Positions 50,720-61,514 of a DNA stretch of 64,000 nucleotides are shown one piece after another; positions within the stretch are counted from its first letter, which is position 1, and each line of letters opens with the position of its first letter. The notes under the pieces are model-generated. The model did no database searches. It had not been told where the DNA came from and saw nothing but the letters and a program-made list of their open reading frames with translations. Source of the stretch: Lachnospiraceae bacterium (GTDB lineage: Bacteria > Bacillota > Clostridia > Lachnospirales > Lachnospiraceae); the NCBI GenBank assembly GCA_022794255.1, contig JAAWEL010000036.1:1-64000 (forward strand). The letters run 5' to 3'. The position numbers and the translations under genes are program-made.

Positions 50720-53020
50720 ATGAAGTTAAAGAAATATTCCTTACAGCTCAAAAAAAATATTGTGGTTTTTCTTCATTTGATTTTCCTGGCTCTGGCTATC
50801 AGTGGAATAAGCATTATGTATTTGAACACAGAGCCTGGTTCCGGCTTGTCCTGGCTTCAGAATCGCTCTTATGAAGATTCTCCTCAGTTTATGACCCAGT
50901 TTCAAAAGGATCTGGACAGTATTTTCAAGTATATCTCCTACCGGGATGTTTTTGAGGAGGAAGGTGCTTTGGATCTGTCCAGCCAGATGTTCTCCGTCAC
51001 AAGGGGGGACGGACCGGAGATTATCTATACTCTGGAGGAGGTTCTCCGCTATGCACGGAGCCAGGGCTTTTATTTAAACAACAATTTTGATGTGGTCAGC
51101 GATCCCCTGGTCTACAACAATGCCTCCTCTGCCAGAGATTACCGGATCAACTGGCGGGCCTATATGACAGACCAGCAGATTACGGAACCAGGTGATGCCT
51201 ACACTTCTCTTTTGGAATTGTCCCGAGAAGTTCTGACCTGCCTGGGATACTACTACAAGGTTCACTACCGGATGATTGATAACCCATCAAACCTGTATTT
51301 CCGTATCCAGTATTATGGTGGACCGGATGAAGTCTATCTATATACCAACAGCCCCGGCTCTTCCTTAGAACAACTAAAGTCCATAGGTCCTTTCTGCTAT
51401 CTGGATGACGAATCTGCTATTGTGGAAACCACGCTTCCGGAGCTTCCGGCCAATATGGCCTTTTCCATGGAAAGGAATAATTTCTATGATGCAGAGCACT
51501 ATTATGTATTGGCAGCAGTGGATAGGAGCTATTCTGCGAATGATATCTACGCGGAAAATGCACGGCTCTATCAGCATTTGCATCAACAGGTTTTAGAGGG
51601 GATTCTGGCCATGATCCTGGGGATCCTTGGATGTGTAATCACCCTATTTTATTTGGTTCTTGTGTCTGGATATGAGGATAATGACCATACTGTTTGTGTT
51701 CTTTCCGGAATAGATGAGATTTATACGGAATGCTTTATTGTCCTGGCAGGTGTTTTCACCTTGTTTGCCATATTCTTGGGTGAAAAATTCGGTCACCGGA
51801 TTCTTCATCTCCTGGTAGCGATAGATTCCTGGGATTACGCAGAGCGAATGATGTCCATGGTTATCATCTATGGATGCATGGTGATTGCCCTGTTCAGCCT
51901 TCTCCGCCGTTACCGGTGCCGCCAGCTTTGGACGAACAGCCTGGTATATCATATATGGCAGACGATTGACCAGTATTTTATATACCGTTCTTTTAGCTAC
52001 CGCCTGATCTGTCTCTTTCTGGCTTTTGTATTGATGCAGATGTGCGGCACTGGCCTGATTTTATTTTCGATTTTTCACTGGTCGTCTCCCTATGCCAAAG
52101 TGGCTATGCTGACTTTACTGCCTGCTTTGCTCACGATTGATTATCAAACCTTCTACCGGATGTTTTTGTCCTCTCGCCAGGAGGATAAAATCGCGGAAGC
52201 CATTGAAAAGATTGCTGGTGGGGATACCTCCTACCAGATGGAGCTGGAAGGCTTATCTGGAAAAGAACTGGAAATCGCCCGAATGATTAACCGTATCGGT
52301 ACTGGCTTAGAACACGCTCTTCAGGAGAAGGTCAAAAGTGAGCGTTTAAAAGCAGATCTCATCACTAATGTGTCCCATGATTTAAAGACCCCTCTGACCT
52401 CCATCATCAACTATGTGGATCTGATCAAACGGCAGCACATCCAGAATGAAACAGTGGCAGAGTATTTGAATATCCTGGAACAAAAATCTCAGCGCCTCAA
52501 AACGCTGACAGAGGATCTTCTGGAAGCATCCAAAGCAAGCTCTGGTACTCTCAAGCTGGATATGACAAAATTGGACTTAGTGGAAATGATCTGGCAGACG
52601 AATGGTGAGTTTGAAGAAAAATATACTGAGAGAAGTTTGGAGCTGGTTCCCCGGCTTCCTAACCACAGCGTGATTATCCAAGCAGACGGGCGGCATCTGT
52701 GGAGAGTTCTGGAAAATTTATACAACAATGCCTATAAGTATGCCATGGAGCACAGCCGTGTATTTGCTGAGATCAGCTGTGAGGATGGCTACGCATATTT
52801 CACTATTAAAAATGTTTCTGAGCATCCCCTCAATGTCAGCTCTGAGGATCTGACCGAACGATTTGTCCGGGGAGATGTATCCCGAACTACTGAGGGCAGC
52901 GGGCTGGGATTATCTATTGCCCAAAGCCTTACAAAGCTGCAGGGCGGGACTTTTGATATTCTAGTGGATGGAGACCTTTATAAAGCACGAATAGGCTTTG
53001 CCATTGTAAATGAGGATTAA
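50720..53020 (+). CDS. Membrane sensor histidine kinase
   Basis: Kinase partner of the upstream regulator. The 766-aa protein has one N-terminal span, a long extracytoplasmic sensor domain (about 35-290), then a group of about five or six spans (290-490). The kinase core follows: HisKA with H-box NVSHDLKTPLTSIINY, N-box LYNNAYKYA and G-box EGSGLGLSIAQS. The polytopic membrane part plus large outer domain suggests sensing of an envelope signal. It is followed by a bidirectional terminator shared with the NlpC/P60 gene. Confidence 0.92.
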   Translation: MKLKKYSLQLKKNIVVFLHLIFLALAISGISIMYLNTEPGSGLSWLQNRSYEDSPQFMTQFQKDLDSIFKYISYRDVFEEEGALDLSSQMFSVTRGDGPEIIYTLEEVLRYARSQGFYLNNNFDVVSDPLVYNNASSARDYRINWRAYMTDQQITEPGDAYTSLLELSREVLTCLGYYYKVHYRMIDNPSNLYFRIQYYGGPDEVYLYTNSPGSSLEQLKSIGPFCYLDDESAIVETTLPELPANMAFSMERNNFYDAEHYYVLAAVDRSYSANDIYAENARLYQHLHQQVLEGILAMILGILGCVITLFYLVLVSGYEDNDHTVCVLSGIDEIYTECFIVLAGVFTLFAIFLGEKFGHRILHLLVAIDSWDYAERMMSMVIIYGCMVIALFSLLRRYRCRQLWTNSLVYHIWQTIDQYFIYRSFSYRLICLFLAFVLMQMCGTGLILFSIFHWSSPYAKVAMLTLLPALLTIDYQTFYRMFLSSRQEDKIAEAIEKIAGGDTSYQMELEGLSGKELEIARMINRIGTGLEHALQEKVKSERLKADLITNVSHDLKTPLTSIINYVDLIKRQHIQNETVAEYLNILEQKSQRLKTLTEDLLEASKASSGTLKLDMTKLDLVEMIWQTNGEFEEKYTERSLELVPRLPNHSVIIQADGRHLWRVLENLYNNAYKYAMEHSRVFAEISCEDGYAYFTIKNVSEHPLNVSSEDLTERFVRGDVSRTTEGSGLGLSIAQSLTKLQGGTFDILVDGDLYKARIGFAIVNED

Positions 53021-53048
53021 AAAACAGGAGCTGGCGACTCCTGTTTTT
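53019..53048. terminator. Bidirectional terminator
   Basis: AAAACAGGAG and CTCCTGTTTT form a perfect 10-bp stem with a 7-nt loop and A/T-runs on both sides. It lies between the convergent kinase and NlpC/P60 genes. Confidence 0.85.
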
Positions 53049-53065
53049 ACTATCTGTTTTTATGT

Positions 53066-54724
53066 TTATCCGAAGATACGCCAGCCACAGATAAAATTCC
53101 TTTGCCACCAGGAACTAAGGGAACGATGCACCACTCTTCCATTACTGGAGGATGCGTCTACCACCGTCCCTCCCTCAGCCACAATCCCCACATGGCCACT
53201 GACTACAATAATGTCGCCTGCCCGAAGATTGGAATAACTGGTAATCTTGGTATACCGCCCCACGCTCCGCCATCCGGAGGAGGTGATGTAACTTTGCCGG
53301 ACCCCAACCTGATTTAAACACCAATATACAAAGCCTGAGCAGTCAAAGGAGCCAGGGCCTTTTGCTCCCCACACATAGGGAGAACCCAGTTTGGATTTTG
53401 CTACAGAGATCAGAGAGCTTGCACTTCCACTGGCGCTGCCGGTACTTGGAACGCTGCTTCCTCCGGAAGAAGTGCTACCACCGCCTCCAGATGTCTGTGT
53501 ACGGCTGCTGGAGGAACTGCTGGTTGTCTGCCTGGGCGCATTGGCAGGCGCCTTTTTTGCACTTCCACTGGTCAGCATTGTCATGGTCTGAGCGCCTACT
53601 GCTCCGTCCACAGACAAATTATTGGTTCTCTGGAACAGCTTCACCGCATTTTCCGTCACCTCTCCATAATATCCGGTCACATTGGCGGCATTGATATATC
53701 CCAGCTTGCTCAGCATGTTTTGAACCTTGGATATGGTATCACCGCTATCCCCGATCCGCAGTCCGTTGGGTACTGCCATATCACTGTTAAGCGCCATACG
53801 GGTGGATGGCCCTAAGTATCCGTCTACCACCTGGTCATTCCTGGACTGAAACTGTTTTACCGCCATGACTGTATCATTTCCATAATTTCCATCTGGCTCT
53901 GATGTCATATAGCCCAAAAGCTTCAGCCGTTTTTGGGCGGCTAACACTACCTCACTGGTCTCTCCAAAGGAGAGCATATTAGGTTTTACCTCCTCGCTGT
54001 AGAGTAGGTTCATGGTTTTTCTTCCTACCTTGCCATCCTGATCCAGCTCATTGACCTCCTGCATCTTTTTCACAGCGATTTCTGTGCTGTCGCCAAAATG
54101 GCCTGTCACCAGATCTGCCGTTGCCAGATAGCCCAGCTCATAAAGGCGCTGCTGGATCCGGCTGATATCATCCCCGTCATCATCTTTCTGAGCAGCATAA
54201 TATTTAGCATCCGGCGAAAGAATCGCCTTTAAGGTATTTGGCCCTACCACCCCGTCCTGGGCCAGCTTATTCTGCCTTTGATAAACCTTTACTGCATTTA
54301 TAGTCACATCCCCATACAGGTCTGTAGGCTCATCTGTGTCCATAAACCCCAGCATCATCAGCCTCTCCTGAAGCTGTGTCACAATCGGATGTCTCATTCC
54401 GTGACGCAGATAATCTGGAATAGGGTCTGTAAACTCTGCTTCAACCCCCTCCACCGAGGGGAGGATCGGGCCATCTGGCGTCAGAGCCATAACTGTCTCG
54501 TCTGCCTGTGTGGGAGTAAGGGTTTCATCCTCCAACACTAACTGCGGAATCGTAGCCTTGGTCTCCTCCACCTGCTTTTGGTCACAGCTGGCTAGGACAA
54601 TCGCCAGGCCTATGGTAATAGCCATTACTCCTGCACGCCTTCCATACCACCTGTTATTGGGTGCTGAAATCCTTTTTTCAGCAATTCCTTGTCTCTTGTC
54701 AAACTCTGTCAAAATTCCACCCAT
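53066..54724 (-). CDS. Lipoprotein-like NlpC/P60 hydrolase with four peptidoglycan-binding repeats
   Basis: The 552-aa protein has an N-terminal membrane signal (AGVMAITIGLAIVLASC) with a possible lipobox Cys. Four PG_binding_1 repeats follow (about 110-165, 185-245, 255-315, 330-390), each with the LGY/LGF...AVKxxQ pattern, for example YGDVTINAVKVYQRQN. After a Ser/Gly/Thr-rich linker comes an NlpC/P60 domain with catalytic Cys in GSFDCSGFVYW and His in VVSGHVGIVAEGG. It cleaves peptidoglycan stem peptides outside the cell. A TTG at 54712 with GGTGG before it is an alternative start. Confidence 0.88.
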   Translation of the reverse strand: MGGILTEFDKRQGIAEKRISAPNNRWYGRRAGVMAITIGLAIVLASCDQKQVEETKATIPQLVLEDETLTPTQADETVMALTPDGPILPSVEGVEAEFTDPIPDYLRHGMRHPIVTQLQERLMMLGFMDTDEPTDLYGDVTINAVKVYQRQNKLAQDGVVGPNTLKAILSPDAKYYAAQKDDDGDDISRIQQRLYELGYLATADLVTGHFGDSTEIAVKKMQEVNELDQDGKVGRKTMNLLYSEEVKPNMLSFGETSEVVLAAQKRLKLLGYMTSEPDGNYGNDTVMAVKQFQSRNDQVVDGYLGPSTRMALNSDMAVPNGLRIGDSGDTISKVQNMLSKLGYINAANVTGYYGEVTENAVKLFQRTNNLSVDGAVGAQTMTMLTSGSAKKAPANAPRQTTSSSSSSRTQTSGGGGSTSSGGSSVPSTGSASGSASSLISVAKSKLGSPYVWGAKGPGSFDCSGFVYWCLNQVGVRQSYITSSGWRSVGRYTKITSYSNLRAGDIIVVSGHVGIVAEGGTVVDASSSNGRVVHRSLSSWWQRNFICGWRIFG

Positions 54725-54909
54725 CCTTTCTTGCTGTCACTTCTGTCGAATACTGTCTATTCTAGCACATCTTCCTGTCAGATTACAACAGTAAAAATCC
54801 CCAGTGGAAAATACATTTTTTTCTCCGTTGTGTCATAAATTTCCATTCACCATCATACAATAATAATAAAGTTATAAAATCGTTACCGTAGACATAAGGA
54901 GAGGAAAAA

Positions 54910-55587
54910 ATGGACAAGACACGTTATTCCATATCGGAAGCCGGCAAGCTGGTGGGCGTGGAATCTCATGTTCTTCGCTATTGGGAGGACGAGCTTCAGC
55001 TTGATATACCACGAAATGGAAAAAGCCATCGCTACTACACGGAATTACATATCCGCTTGTTTCAGAAGATAAAGGAATTAAAGGAAAAAGGATACCAGCT
55101 AAAAGCCATTGAACAGGTATTAAAAAAAATGATCGATGGCAGTGAAGAAATCAATGCAGATCAGGTATTGGAACAAAATGCGGTAAATATTCTAAGAGAG
55201 GGAAGTGCAGAGGACGAGATGGAAGGTGTGGCTAATTTAAAGACAGTGCAAAAACAGGAAAATACACCCGCTGCTGTTAATCAGGAAAAAATGGAACAGT
55301 TTCAGCAAATTATGAACCAGATTATCGGGCGGGCAGTGGGACAAGCAATTCAGGAAAACAATGAGATCCTAAGCGATGAAATCAGCCGTCAGGTCAATGA
55401 TAAGATGATACAGGAACTGGAATATATGATGCGGGTCAATGATGAGCGGGCGGAGGAACGTTTTAAGGCCTTGGATGAGACACTTCGCGCTTATCAAAAG
55501 GAAAGTAAAGGAAAGGCAGAGGCTGCTGCCACCAAACTGCCCTTTTTCAAGAGAAAGAAATTTGGAAGGAGTGGAAAAAAATTATAA
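54910..55587 (+). CDS. MerR-type DNA-binding protein with long coiled coil
   Basis: The 225-aa protein has an N-terminal MerR winged helix (YSISEAGKLVGVESHVLRYWEDELQLDIPRNGKSHRYYTE). An extended helical region (about 75-205) and a basic tail (KLPFFKRKKFGRSGKK) follow, with no ligand-binding pocket. This layout is closer to chromosome-anchoring proteins such as RacA than to metal- or drug-sensing MerR proteins, though RacA identity is not claimed. GGAGAGG precedes the ATG. It is monocistronic, with a terminator. Confidence 0.75.
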   Translation: MDKTRYSISEAGKLVGVESHVLRYWEDELQLDIPRNGKSHRYYTELHIRLFQKIKELKEKGYQLKAIEQVLKKMIDGSEEINADQVLEQNAVNILREGSAEDEMEGVANLKTVQKQENTPAAVNQEKMEQFQQIMNQIIGRAVGQAIQENNEILSDEISRQVNDKMIQELEYMMRVNDERAEERFKALDETLRAYQKESKGKAEAAATKLPFFKRKKFGRSGKKL

Positions 55588-55611
55588 TTCCAGTTTCAGC
55601 CAAATGGCAGT

Positions 55612-55648
55612 AAAAACGGCGGATCCTTAAAGGATCCCCTCCGTTTTT
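55612..55648. terminator. Terminator between MerR-like gene and dnaB
   Basis: AAAAACGG and CCGTTTTT pair around an inner GGATCC/GGATCC stem. The structure has A and T runs on both sides and serves the MerR-like gene and possibly the convergent dnaB. Confidence 0.8.
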
Positions 55649-55665
55649 GCTGTTATGCTCTTTTT

Positions 55666-56997
55666 CTATCTTGCCAGATTAACAAATTTTGTATATTCAG
55701 GCTGCCACAAAAGATTGATCGTCCCAATCGGACCATTTCTCTGTTTGGCAATGATGACCTCCGCAATATTTGGTGTCTCTGTGTCTTTATTATAATAATC
55801 ATCCCTGTACAAGAACATAACTACATCCGCATCCTGCTCAATCGCCCCTGATTCTCTCAGATCAGAGAGCATTGGGCGGTGATCCTGTCTGGTCTCACAG
55901 GCCCGGCTCAGCTGAGACAGGGCGATCACCGGAGCATTCATCTCCCTGGCTAAAGCCTTTAGAGAACGGGATATTTCGGAGATCTCCTGCTGCCGGTTAT
56001 CGCTGGCACGGCCACTTCCGGACATCAGCTGAAGGTAGTCAATGATAACCATACTCAGGCCATATTCCAGCTTCATTTTTCTGCACTTGGAGCGAAGCTC
56101 TGTAATGGAAATACCTGGTGTGTCATCAATCATCAACTTGGAATTTCCGATAATGCCGATTCCCTCTACTACTGCATCCCAGTCAGCGTCTGTCAGATTA
56201 CCAGTCCGCAGCTTTTGAGAATCCACATTGGATTCCATGGCAAGCATACGGTTTACCAGCTGCTCTTTGGACATCTCAAGGCTGAAAATCATACAGGGCT
56301 GCCCCCTCCGCACTGCCACATGATCCACTAAATTTAACACAAAAGCCGTCTTTCCCATAGATGGGCGGGCCGCTATCAGCACCAGATCCGAGGGCTGCAT
56401 ACCGGAAGTCTTGTAGTCCAAATCTATAAATCCTGTGGGAATACCAGTCACAGAACCTGGATTTCTGGATGCAATCTCAATTTTCTCCAGCACATTTAAG
56501 GCTACCTGTCGGATGGGAACCAACTCTGAGGAGTCCCGGCTTTGAAGCAGATTAAACACGGACTTTTCCGTATCTGCCAGAATCTGCTCCAGCGGCGCCT
56601 TCCCGGCATAGCAGGTATTGGCAATCTCCTCTGTCACCCGGATCAACCGCCTGAGCACAGCTTTCTCCCGCACAATATTGGCATAAGATTTGGCATTTGT
56701 GGAGGTGAAAACCATAGTCATAAGATCCCTGACAAAATCCAGGCTGCTGACCTCTGGTGGCACATCCTTTTCTTTCAGCCGGTTCTGCAAGGTTACCAAA
56801 TCAACTGGCCTTCCCTCATTGAACAGCTCTACCATAGCCTCAAACATAACTCCATGGGCCTTCTGATAAAAATCCTCCATTGACAAGACCTCTGAGGCAG
56901 CAATAATCGCATCCTTGTCCATCAGCATGGAACCAATCAGCGATTGCTCCGCCTCAATGCTGTGGGGAAGTACTCTTTTCATTAAAGCTTCATCCAT
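55666..56997 (-). CDS. dnaB: Replicative DNA helicase DnaB
   Basis: Hexameric helicase that unwinds DNA at the replication fork. The 443-aa protein has the N-terminal primase-binding domain (PHSIEAEQSLIGSMLMDKDAI), then the RecA-like motor with Walker A in AARPSMGKTAF, Walker B in MVIIDYLQLMSG, and the C-terminal ESGAIEQDADVVMFLYRDDYY. There is no intein. It is the last gene of gdpP-rplI-dnaB, a gene order also found in Bacillus. Confidence 0.96.
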   Translation of the reverse strand: MDEALMKRVLPHSIEAEQSLIGSMLMDKDAIIAASEVLSMEDFYQKAHGVMFEAMVELFNEGRPVDLVTLQNRLKEKDVPPEVSSLDFVRDLMTMVFTSTNAKSYANIVREKAVLRRLIRVTEEIANTCYAGKAPLEQILADTEKSVFNLLQSRDSSELVPIRQVALNVLEKIEIASRNPGSVTGIPTGFIDLDYKTSGMQPSDLVLIAARPSMGKTAFVLNLVDHVAVRRGQPCMIFSLEMSKEQLVNRMLAMESNVDSQKLRTGNLTDADWDAVVEGIGIIGNSKLMIDDTPGISITELRSKCRKMKLEYGLSMVIIDYLQLMSGSGRASDNRQQEISEISRSLKALAREMNAPVIALSQLSRACETRQDHRPMLSDLRESGAIEQDADVVMFLYRDDYYNKDTETPNIAEVIIAKQRNGPIGTINLLWQPEYTKFVNLAR

Positions 56998-57080
56998 GTT
57001 CCTTCCTGTTCCTTTCTTTTGCCTGAGAAATCTGCGGTCTGGCTATCTTTCTGCTTTGCCTGTCCGCTGCCTCTGTAACA

Positions 57081-57101
57081 GAAAGCCCCGCTATGCGGGG
57101 C
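57081..57101 (-). terminator. Intercistronic hairpin between rplI and dnaB
   Basis: On the minus strand GCCCCGC and GCGGGGC form a 7-bp GC stem with a 3-nt loop, followed by TTTCT. It starts about six bases after the rplI stop. A partial terminator would give more L9 than helicase. Confidence 0.65.
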
Positions 57102-57107
57102 CCCTTT

Positions 57108-57554
57108 TTAAGCTTCTACAATCTTTACTGCCAATTTTGCCGTTACATCTCTGTGCAGCTTTATAGGAACCTGATGTGTTCCAAAGGTTTTTAATGGCTC
57201 CGGAAGAACCATTTTTTTCTTATCAATCTCCAGCTGAAGCTGATCCGCAGCTGCTGCACTGATCTCTTTGCTGGAAATCGAGCCAAAGGCTTTTCCGTTC
57301 TCTCCCGCCTTCATGGACAGTGTAACACAAAGCTGCCCGATCTTCTCTGCCAGCTCTTTAGCGGCAGCCAGCTGCTCTGATGCAATCTTCTCCTCATTGG
57401 CCTTTTGCAGCTTCAAGTCATTGAGATTTTTGGCAGTAGCCTCCACTCCCAGCTTTTTAGGCAGAATAAAATTGCGGGCGTAGCCATCATTTACCTTAAC
57501 AATCTGACCCTTTTTCCCCAGAGATTTAACATCCTCCAACAGTACGATTTCCAT
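57108..57554 (-). CDS. rplI: 50S ribosomal protein L9
   Basis: Structural protein of the large ribosomal subunit. The 148-aa sequence has the L9 N-terminal domain ([31 protein letters not shown]), the long connecting helix (about 42-75) and the C-terminal domain ending in [12 protein letters not shown]. The ATG overlaps the gdpP stop codon by one base (TAATG), so translation is coupled. Confidence 0.97.
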   Translation of the reverse strand: MEIVLLEDVKSLGKKGQIVKVNDGYARNFILPKKLGVEATAKNLNDLKLQKANEEKIASEQLAAAKELAEKIGQLCVTLSMKAGENGKAFGSISSKEISAAAADQLQLEIDKKKMVLPEPLKTFGTHQVPIKLHRDVTAKLAVKIVEA

Positions 57555-59593
57555 TATGATATATCTCCTTTCAATAACATATTATCTATAACCTCTTTCA
57601 CCCGGCCTTTGGCCTCTTCTATGGTAGCGCCCTCCAGCTGCGCCCCGGCAATCGTCCGGTGACCACCGCCTCCTAACTGCTCCATCATCACCTGAACATT
57701 GACCTCATCAATGGAGCGGGCACTGACATAAATCTTCTCATGGTACATGGTCAGCACAATGGATGCCTTGATACCCTTGATATCCAAAAGCTCATTGGCA
57801 GCCTGAGCTCCCACAATTGTAGGGCTTTGAAGGCCTTCTGCCGGACAAATACCAATAGAAAAAGCATCCCGATAGACCTCTGCCGAGGTAATCGCTGAAG
57901 CTCTGGCCTTGTACTCAGCCATATCATCCCGAAACAACTTACGCACCCGGGTTACATCTGCTCCGTTGCGCCTTAAATATGCCGCAGCTTCAAACGTCCG
58001 CACACCAGTCTGATTGGTGAAATTCAATGTGTCAATAACTATACCAGCATACATAGCATCTGCCTCTGCTGACTTAATCTTGATGTCATCCGCAATGTAC
58101 TGTAATACCTCTGCTACCATCTCACAGGCAGAGGATGCATAAGGCTCCACATAGGAAAGTACTGCATTCGTAATCACTTCGCTACTCTGCCGGTGATGAT
58201 CCAGTACCACAATGGTCTTTACCATATGGAGAAGCTCTGGTGCATCCGTTATGCTGGGACGATTTACATCCACCACCACCAGCATGGTATTATTATCTAC
58301 CAGTTCAGCTGCCTGAACACCATTTAGAAATAAATCCTCTGGATATTCCGGATTATTAAGGAAACGATCCATCATAGGCTGAACCGATGTGGTCACCTCA
58401 TTGATCACAATATGGGATTTTTTGTTTAGTGAGGTGGCAATCCGATAGATTCCGATGGCTGAACCAAAGGAATCAATATCTCCCAGCTTATGTCCCATGA
58501 TCAACAGCCGATCTTTTGTTTCTATCAGTTCCCGCAATGCATGGGCCTTGACACGGGCTTTGACGCGGGTTGCCTTTTCTAACTGCTGGGATTTACCACC
58601 ATAGTACTGGATCTTGCCGCCATCCTTAACCACAGCCTGGTCTCCGCCCCGGCCTAAAGCCATATCGATGGCGATGCGGGCATACTCGTAGTTCTGGCTG
58701 TAGCTTTCTCCGTCCATTCCGATGCCAATGCTTAAGGTTACCGCCATCTCATTGCCAATGTTTACTGCCTTTACATCTTCCAGAATGCCGAACCGCTCTT
58801 CTTGTATCTGCTCCATGTGTTTCTGTTTGATCATGAAGAAATACTTGTCTTTTTCGATCTTTTTTACAACCCCGTCCATTACACCGATGTATTTGTTGAT
58901 TTTTCGATCAATAAGGGCTGTCAGAAGAGAGCGGCGAACCTCTTCCACACTTTCCAAAGCTTCTTCATAATTGTCCAGATAAATCAGGCCGGCCACCATT
59001 TTTTCATCTGTGATCTCCTGTCGGTATTGAAGAATCTCCGTCTCATCAAACAAATAAACTGCCAGCATTTTCTGGTTATCTGAAACAATTGCATTCTCGT
59101 CCTCATTGTCTCCAGCCACATAGACCGGACGGATATCGATGCGGAATTTACGGCTTTGGTATGTGGTGTGAATCTGGGCCGCTTCCTCTGCAGACAAATC
59201 TGCTTTTGTGACCTCCGGAAAAATGGTGAGAAGATTCCTCCATGTGGCTTTCTTTTCTGCTAAAATTTCCTGAAAGGCATCATTGAGCCATAAAAGGCGA
59301 CCTTCCTCATCTGCCAGACCGTAGGGAACAGCCATCTCTGACAAAAGCTGTTTTTGAATCCAGGCATACTCGGCGGAAAATTCCACCAGACCTTTTAAGA
59401 CATATCTTCTGCGGTACAGGTATATCCAGGAAGCGATTGCAATATAACATAAGGTGAACGGAAATAATACCAGACCACCGGCCTTGCTTACGGCTGTTAC
59501 TCCTATGTTTCCAAAAATCAGAAACAGGGAGAGAAGAAGCGGCCAGGTGAGATATTGCCTTAATTGGCCTCTTACTTTTACTGTTTCTTTCAT
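57554..59593 (-). CDS. gdpP: Cyclic-di-AMP phosphodiesterase GdpP
   Basis: Membrane enzyme that degrades c-di-AMP. The 679-aa protein has two N-terminal spans (about 15-60), a PAS-like domain, a degenerate GGDEF domain ([29 protein letters not shown]), and DHH-DHHA1 catalytic domains with [20 protein letters not shown] and VVLDHHRQ metal ligands. The C-terminal [12 protein letters not shown] motif is intact. The ORF track begins 20 codons upstream, but AAGGAG before the ATG at 59593 supports MKETVKVRG. It heads the gdpP-rplI-dnaB run. Confidence 0.94.
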   Translation of the reverse strand: MKETVKVRGQLRQYLTWPLLLSLFLIFGNIGVTAVSKAGGLVLFPFTLCYIAIASWIYLYRRRYVLKGLVEFSAEYAWIQKQLLSEMAVPYGLADEEGRLLWLNDAFQEILAEKKATWRNLLTIFPEVTKADLSAEEAAQIHTTYQSRKFRIDIRPVYVAGDNEDENAIVSDNQKMLAVYLFDETEILQYRQEITDEKMVAGLIYLDNYEEALESVEEVRRSLLTALIDRKINKYIGVMDGVVKKIEKDKYFFMIKQKHMEQIQEERFGILEDVKAVNIGNEMAVTLSIGIGMDGESYSQNYEYARIAIDMALGRGGDQAVVKDGGKIQYYGGKSQQLEKATRVKARVKAHALRELIETKDRLLIMGHKLGDIDSFGSAIGIYRIATSLNKKSHIVINEVTTSVQPMMDRFLNNPEYPEDLFLNGVQAAELVDNNTMLVVVDVNRPSITDAPELLHMVKTIVVLDHHRQSSEVITNAVLSYVEPYASSACEMVAEVLQYIADDIKIKSAEADAMYAGIVIDTLNFTNQTGVRTFEAAAYLRRNGADVTRVRKLFRDDMAEYKARASAITSAEVYRDAFSIGICPAEGLQSPTIVGAQAANELLDIKGIKASIVLTMYHEKIYVSARSIDEVNVQVMMEQLGGGGHRTIAGAQLEGATIEEAKGRVKEVIDNMLLKGDIS

Positions 59594-59826
59594 TATATCT
59601 GTCTCCTTGTGGGTGGAGCGCCTGTTTCCTGGCACAACCACCTGAATATTCATTCTCAGTGCTCATGTATAATAGATTATAGCAGGAAATCTGCTTTGTA
59701 ACAACCATTAGTTTTGTGGTACAGGTCTCTTATGGCATTAGCCATTGTTTTTTCCTTCAACTTATTATACAATATTAATTCATGACACATCGTTTCATAC
59801 ATACCAGATTTGGAGGCAGCTATATT

Positions 59827-60984
59827 ATGATTAAAAAGGAAATATCTGAAATCAAACGACTGTTTACCCCTTCAGCCTGTTCCATAACCAGAATCTGCGG
59901 CTGTTATGTAGATGGGGAGAAAAATAAAAAAACGGAATTAAAGGAGGCTTTTCTATCTCTGCCTGAGGAGGACATGTTTAAGTATTTTGAAATACTCCGA
60001 AAGGCTCTATCCGGGACTCTGGGGAAAAACCTGGTGAATCTTGATTTTCCACTGGATACGGAAATGGAAGGAGGCACTCAGGAATTTCTGCTTCAGCTTC
60101 GCAACAGCCGGCTTCTGGATGATGCACTGCTGGAAACCTTTTATGACCGGATTATTGAAGCCTATGAGTATGTCGGAAATTACCTGATTTTACTTATTCA
60201 TGATGCCTATGATATTCCCGGCAAAACCTCAGATGGCCTGAATATGGAAGATGCCTCGGATGAAGTATACAGCTATATTCTTTGTTGTATCTGTCCGGTG
60301 GATTTATCAAAGCCAGGCCTCAGTTATAACGAGTTGGAAAATATCTTCCAGAACCGGACCCGGGACTGGGTGGTAGGGATGCCGGAACTGGGCTTTCTTT
60401 TTCCTGCTTTCAATGATCGCTCCTCAGACATTCACAGCACCTTGTACTATTCAAAAAATGTCAATAACCTTCACGACTCCTTTATCGAACAGCTTCTGGG
60501 ATGTCCCCTTCCTCTGACGGCAGATTTTCAAAAGGAAACCTTCCAGGCTATCATTGAGGAAACTTTGGGGGATGCCTGCGATTATGAAACAGTAAAAACC
60601 ATTCATGAGAATTTAAATGAGATGCTGGAGGAATATAAGGATGCGCCAGAGCCGCTGACGCTGGACAAGTATCAGGTTAAAAACCTTCTGGAAAACAGTG
60701 GGGTAGAGGAAGAACAGCTACAGGATTTTGACAGGAATTTTGATGAGGCGGCAGGAGAAAAGGCTTCTATCTTCGCGGGAAATATTGCCAATTCCCGGGC
60801 TTTCGAGGTCAAGACCCCGGATGTTATCATCAAGGTCAATCCGGAGCGGATGGATCTGGTTGAAAACCGCCTGATTGATGGTCGTCCCTGTCTGGTGATT
60901 GCCATTGACGGCGGAGTGGAGGTCAATGGAATCGAGGTAAAGAATACAATTGGCGCAGCACCAGATCTCCCTCTGATTTCTTAA
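59827..60984 (+). CDS. DUF4317-family protein
   Basis: The 385-aa cytoplasmic protein begins MIKKEISEIKRLFTPSACSITRICGCYVDGEK, matching DUF4317, a family common in Lachnospiraceae and of unknown function. No membrane span, signal peptide or catalytic motif stands out; the middle contains a Cys pair (YILCCICPVD). The ORF track starts 15 codons upstream, but GGAGG ten bases before the ATG at 59827 fixes this start. It is divergent from gdpP and appears monocistronic. Confidence 0.75.
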   Translation: MIKKEISEIKRLFTPSACSITRICGCYVDGEKNKKTELKEAFLSLPEEDMFKYFEILRKALSGTLGKNLVNLDFPLDTEMEGGTQEFLLQLRNSRLLDDALLETFYDRIIEAYEYVGNYLILLIHDAYDIPGKTSDGLNMEDASDEVYSYILCCICPVDLSKPGLSYNELENIFQNRTRDWVVGMPELGFLFPAFNDRSSDIHSTLYYSKNVNNLHDSFIEQLLGCPLPLTADFQKETFQAIIEETLGDACDYETVKTIHENLNEMLEEYKDAPEPLTLDKYQVKNLLENSGVEEEQLQDFDRNFDEAAGEKASIFAGNIANSRAFEVKTPDVIIKVNPERMDLVENRLIDGRPCLVIAIDGGVEVNGIEVKNTIGAAPDLPLIS

Positions 60985-61142
60985 TCCCGCCAAGGAAACC
61001 ATGGCAAGATATGTATTCCTCTATCATTCTATTTTTCACAAAAATTATGTAACCATTTAGACTTGATTTTATGACGATCCTGCTTTAAAATAAACCTTAA
61101 TAGGATTTAGGAAATTCTGACAGCAAATAAGGAGGCCGCCGT

Positions 61143-61514
61143 ATGCGCAAACGTATTTTAGTAGTGGATGATGATGCAATGAATTTGAAGAGGACGCAGA
61201 TGATCCTGGAGAAATTTTATAATGTTCTTCTGGCAGAGTCAGGAAGAGAAGCTCTTGATAAAATTAAATATGAGAAAATCGATTTGATTCTTCTTGATAT
61301 AGCTATGCCGATCATGGATGGACTGGAAACGTTTAAACGCATGAAAGACTCCTCTGTGAATATTCCTGTTATTTTTTTGACAGCCTCTGGATATGAGGAT
61401 GACGTGCGGACTGCCATTAGCCTGGGTGCTGCCAATTACTTAAAAAAGCCGTTTTTCCCAAAAGAGCTGCTTAAAAGAGTTGCACTAGGATTGGAGGAGC
61501 AAGAAGAACAATGA
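61143..61514 (+). CDS. Single-domain response regulator (CheY-like)
   Basis: The 123-aa protein is one receiver domain with the acidic cluster VVDDDAMN, phosphorylation Asp in LILLDIAMPIMDG, Thr in FLTASG and Lys in LKKPFFP. There is no output domain. Its TGA overlaps the ATG of the following hybrid kinase (ATGA), so the two are translationally coupled and probably act in one phosphorelay. AAGGAGG precedes the ATG. Confidence 0.92.
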   Translation: MRKRILVVDDDAMNLKRTQMILEKFYNVLLAESGREALDKIKYEKIDLILLDIAMPIMDGLETFKRMKDSSVNIPVIFLTASGYEDDVRTAISLGAANYLKKPFFPKELLKRVALGLEEQEEQ

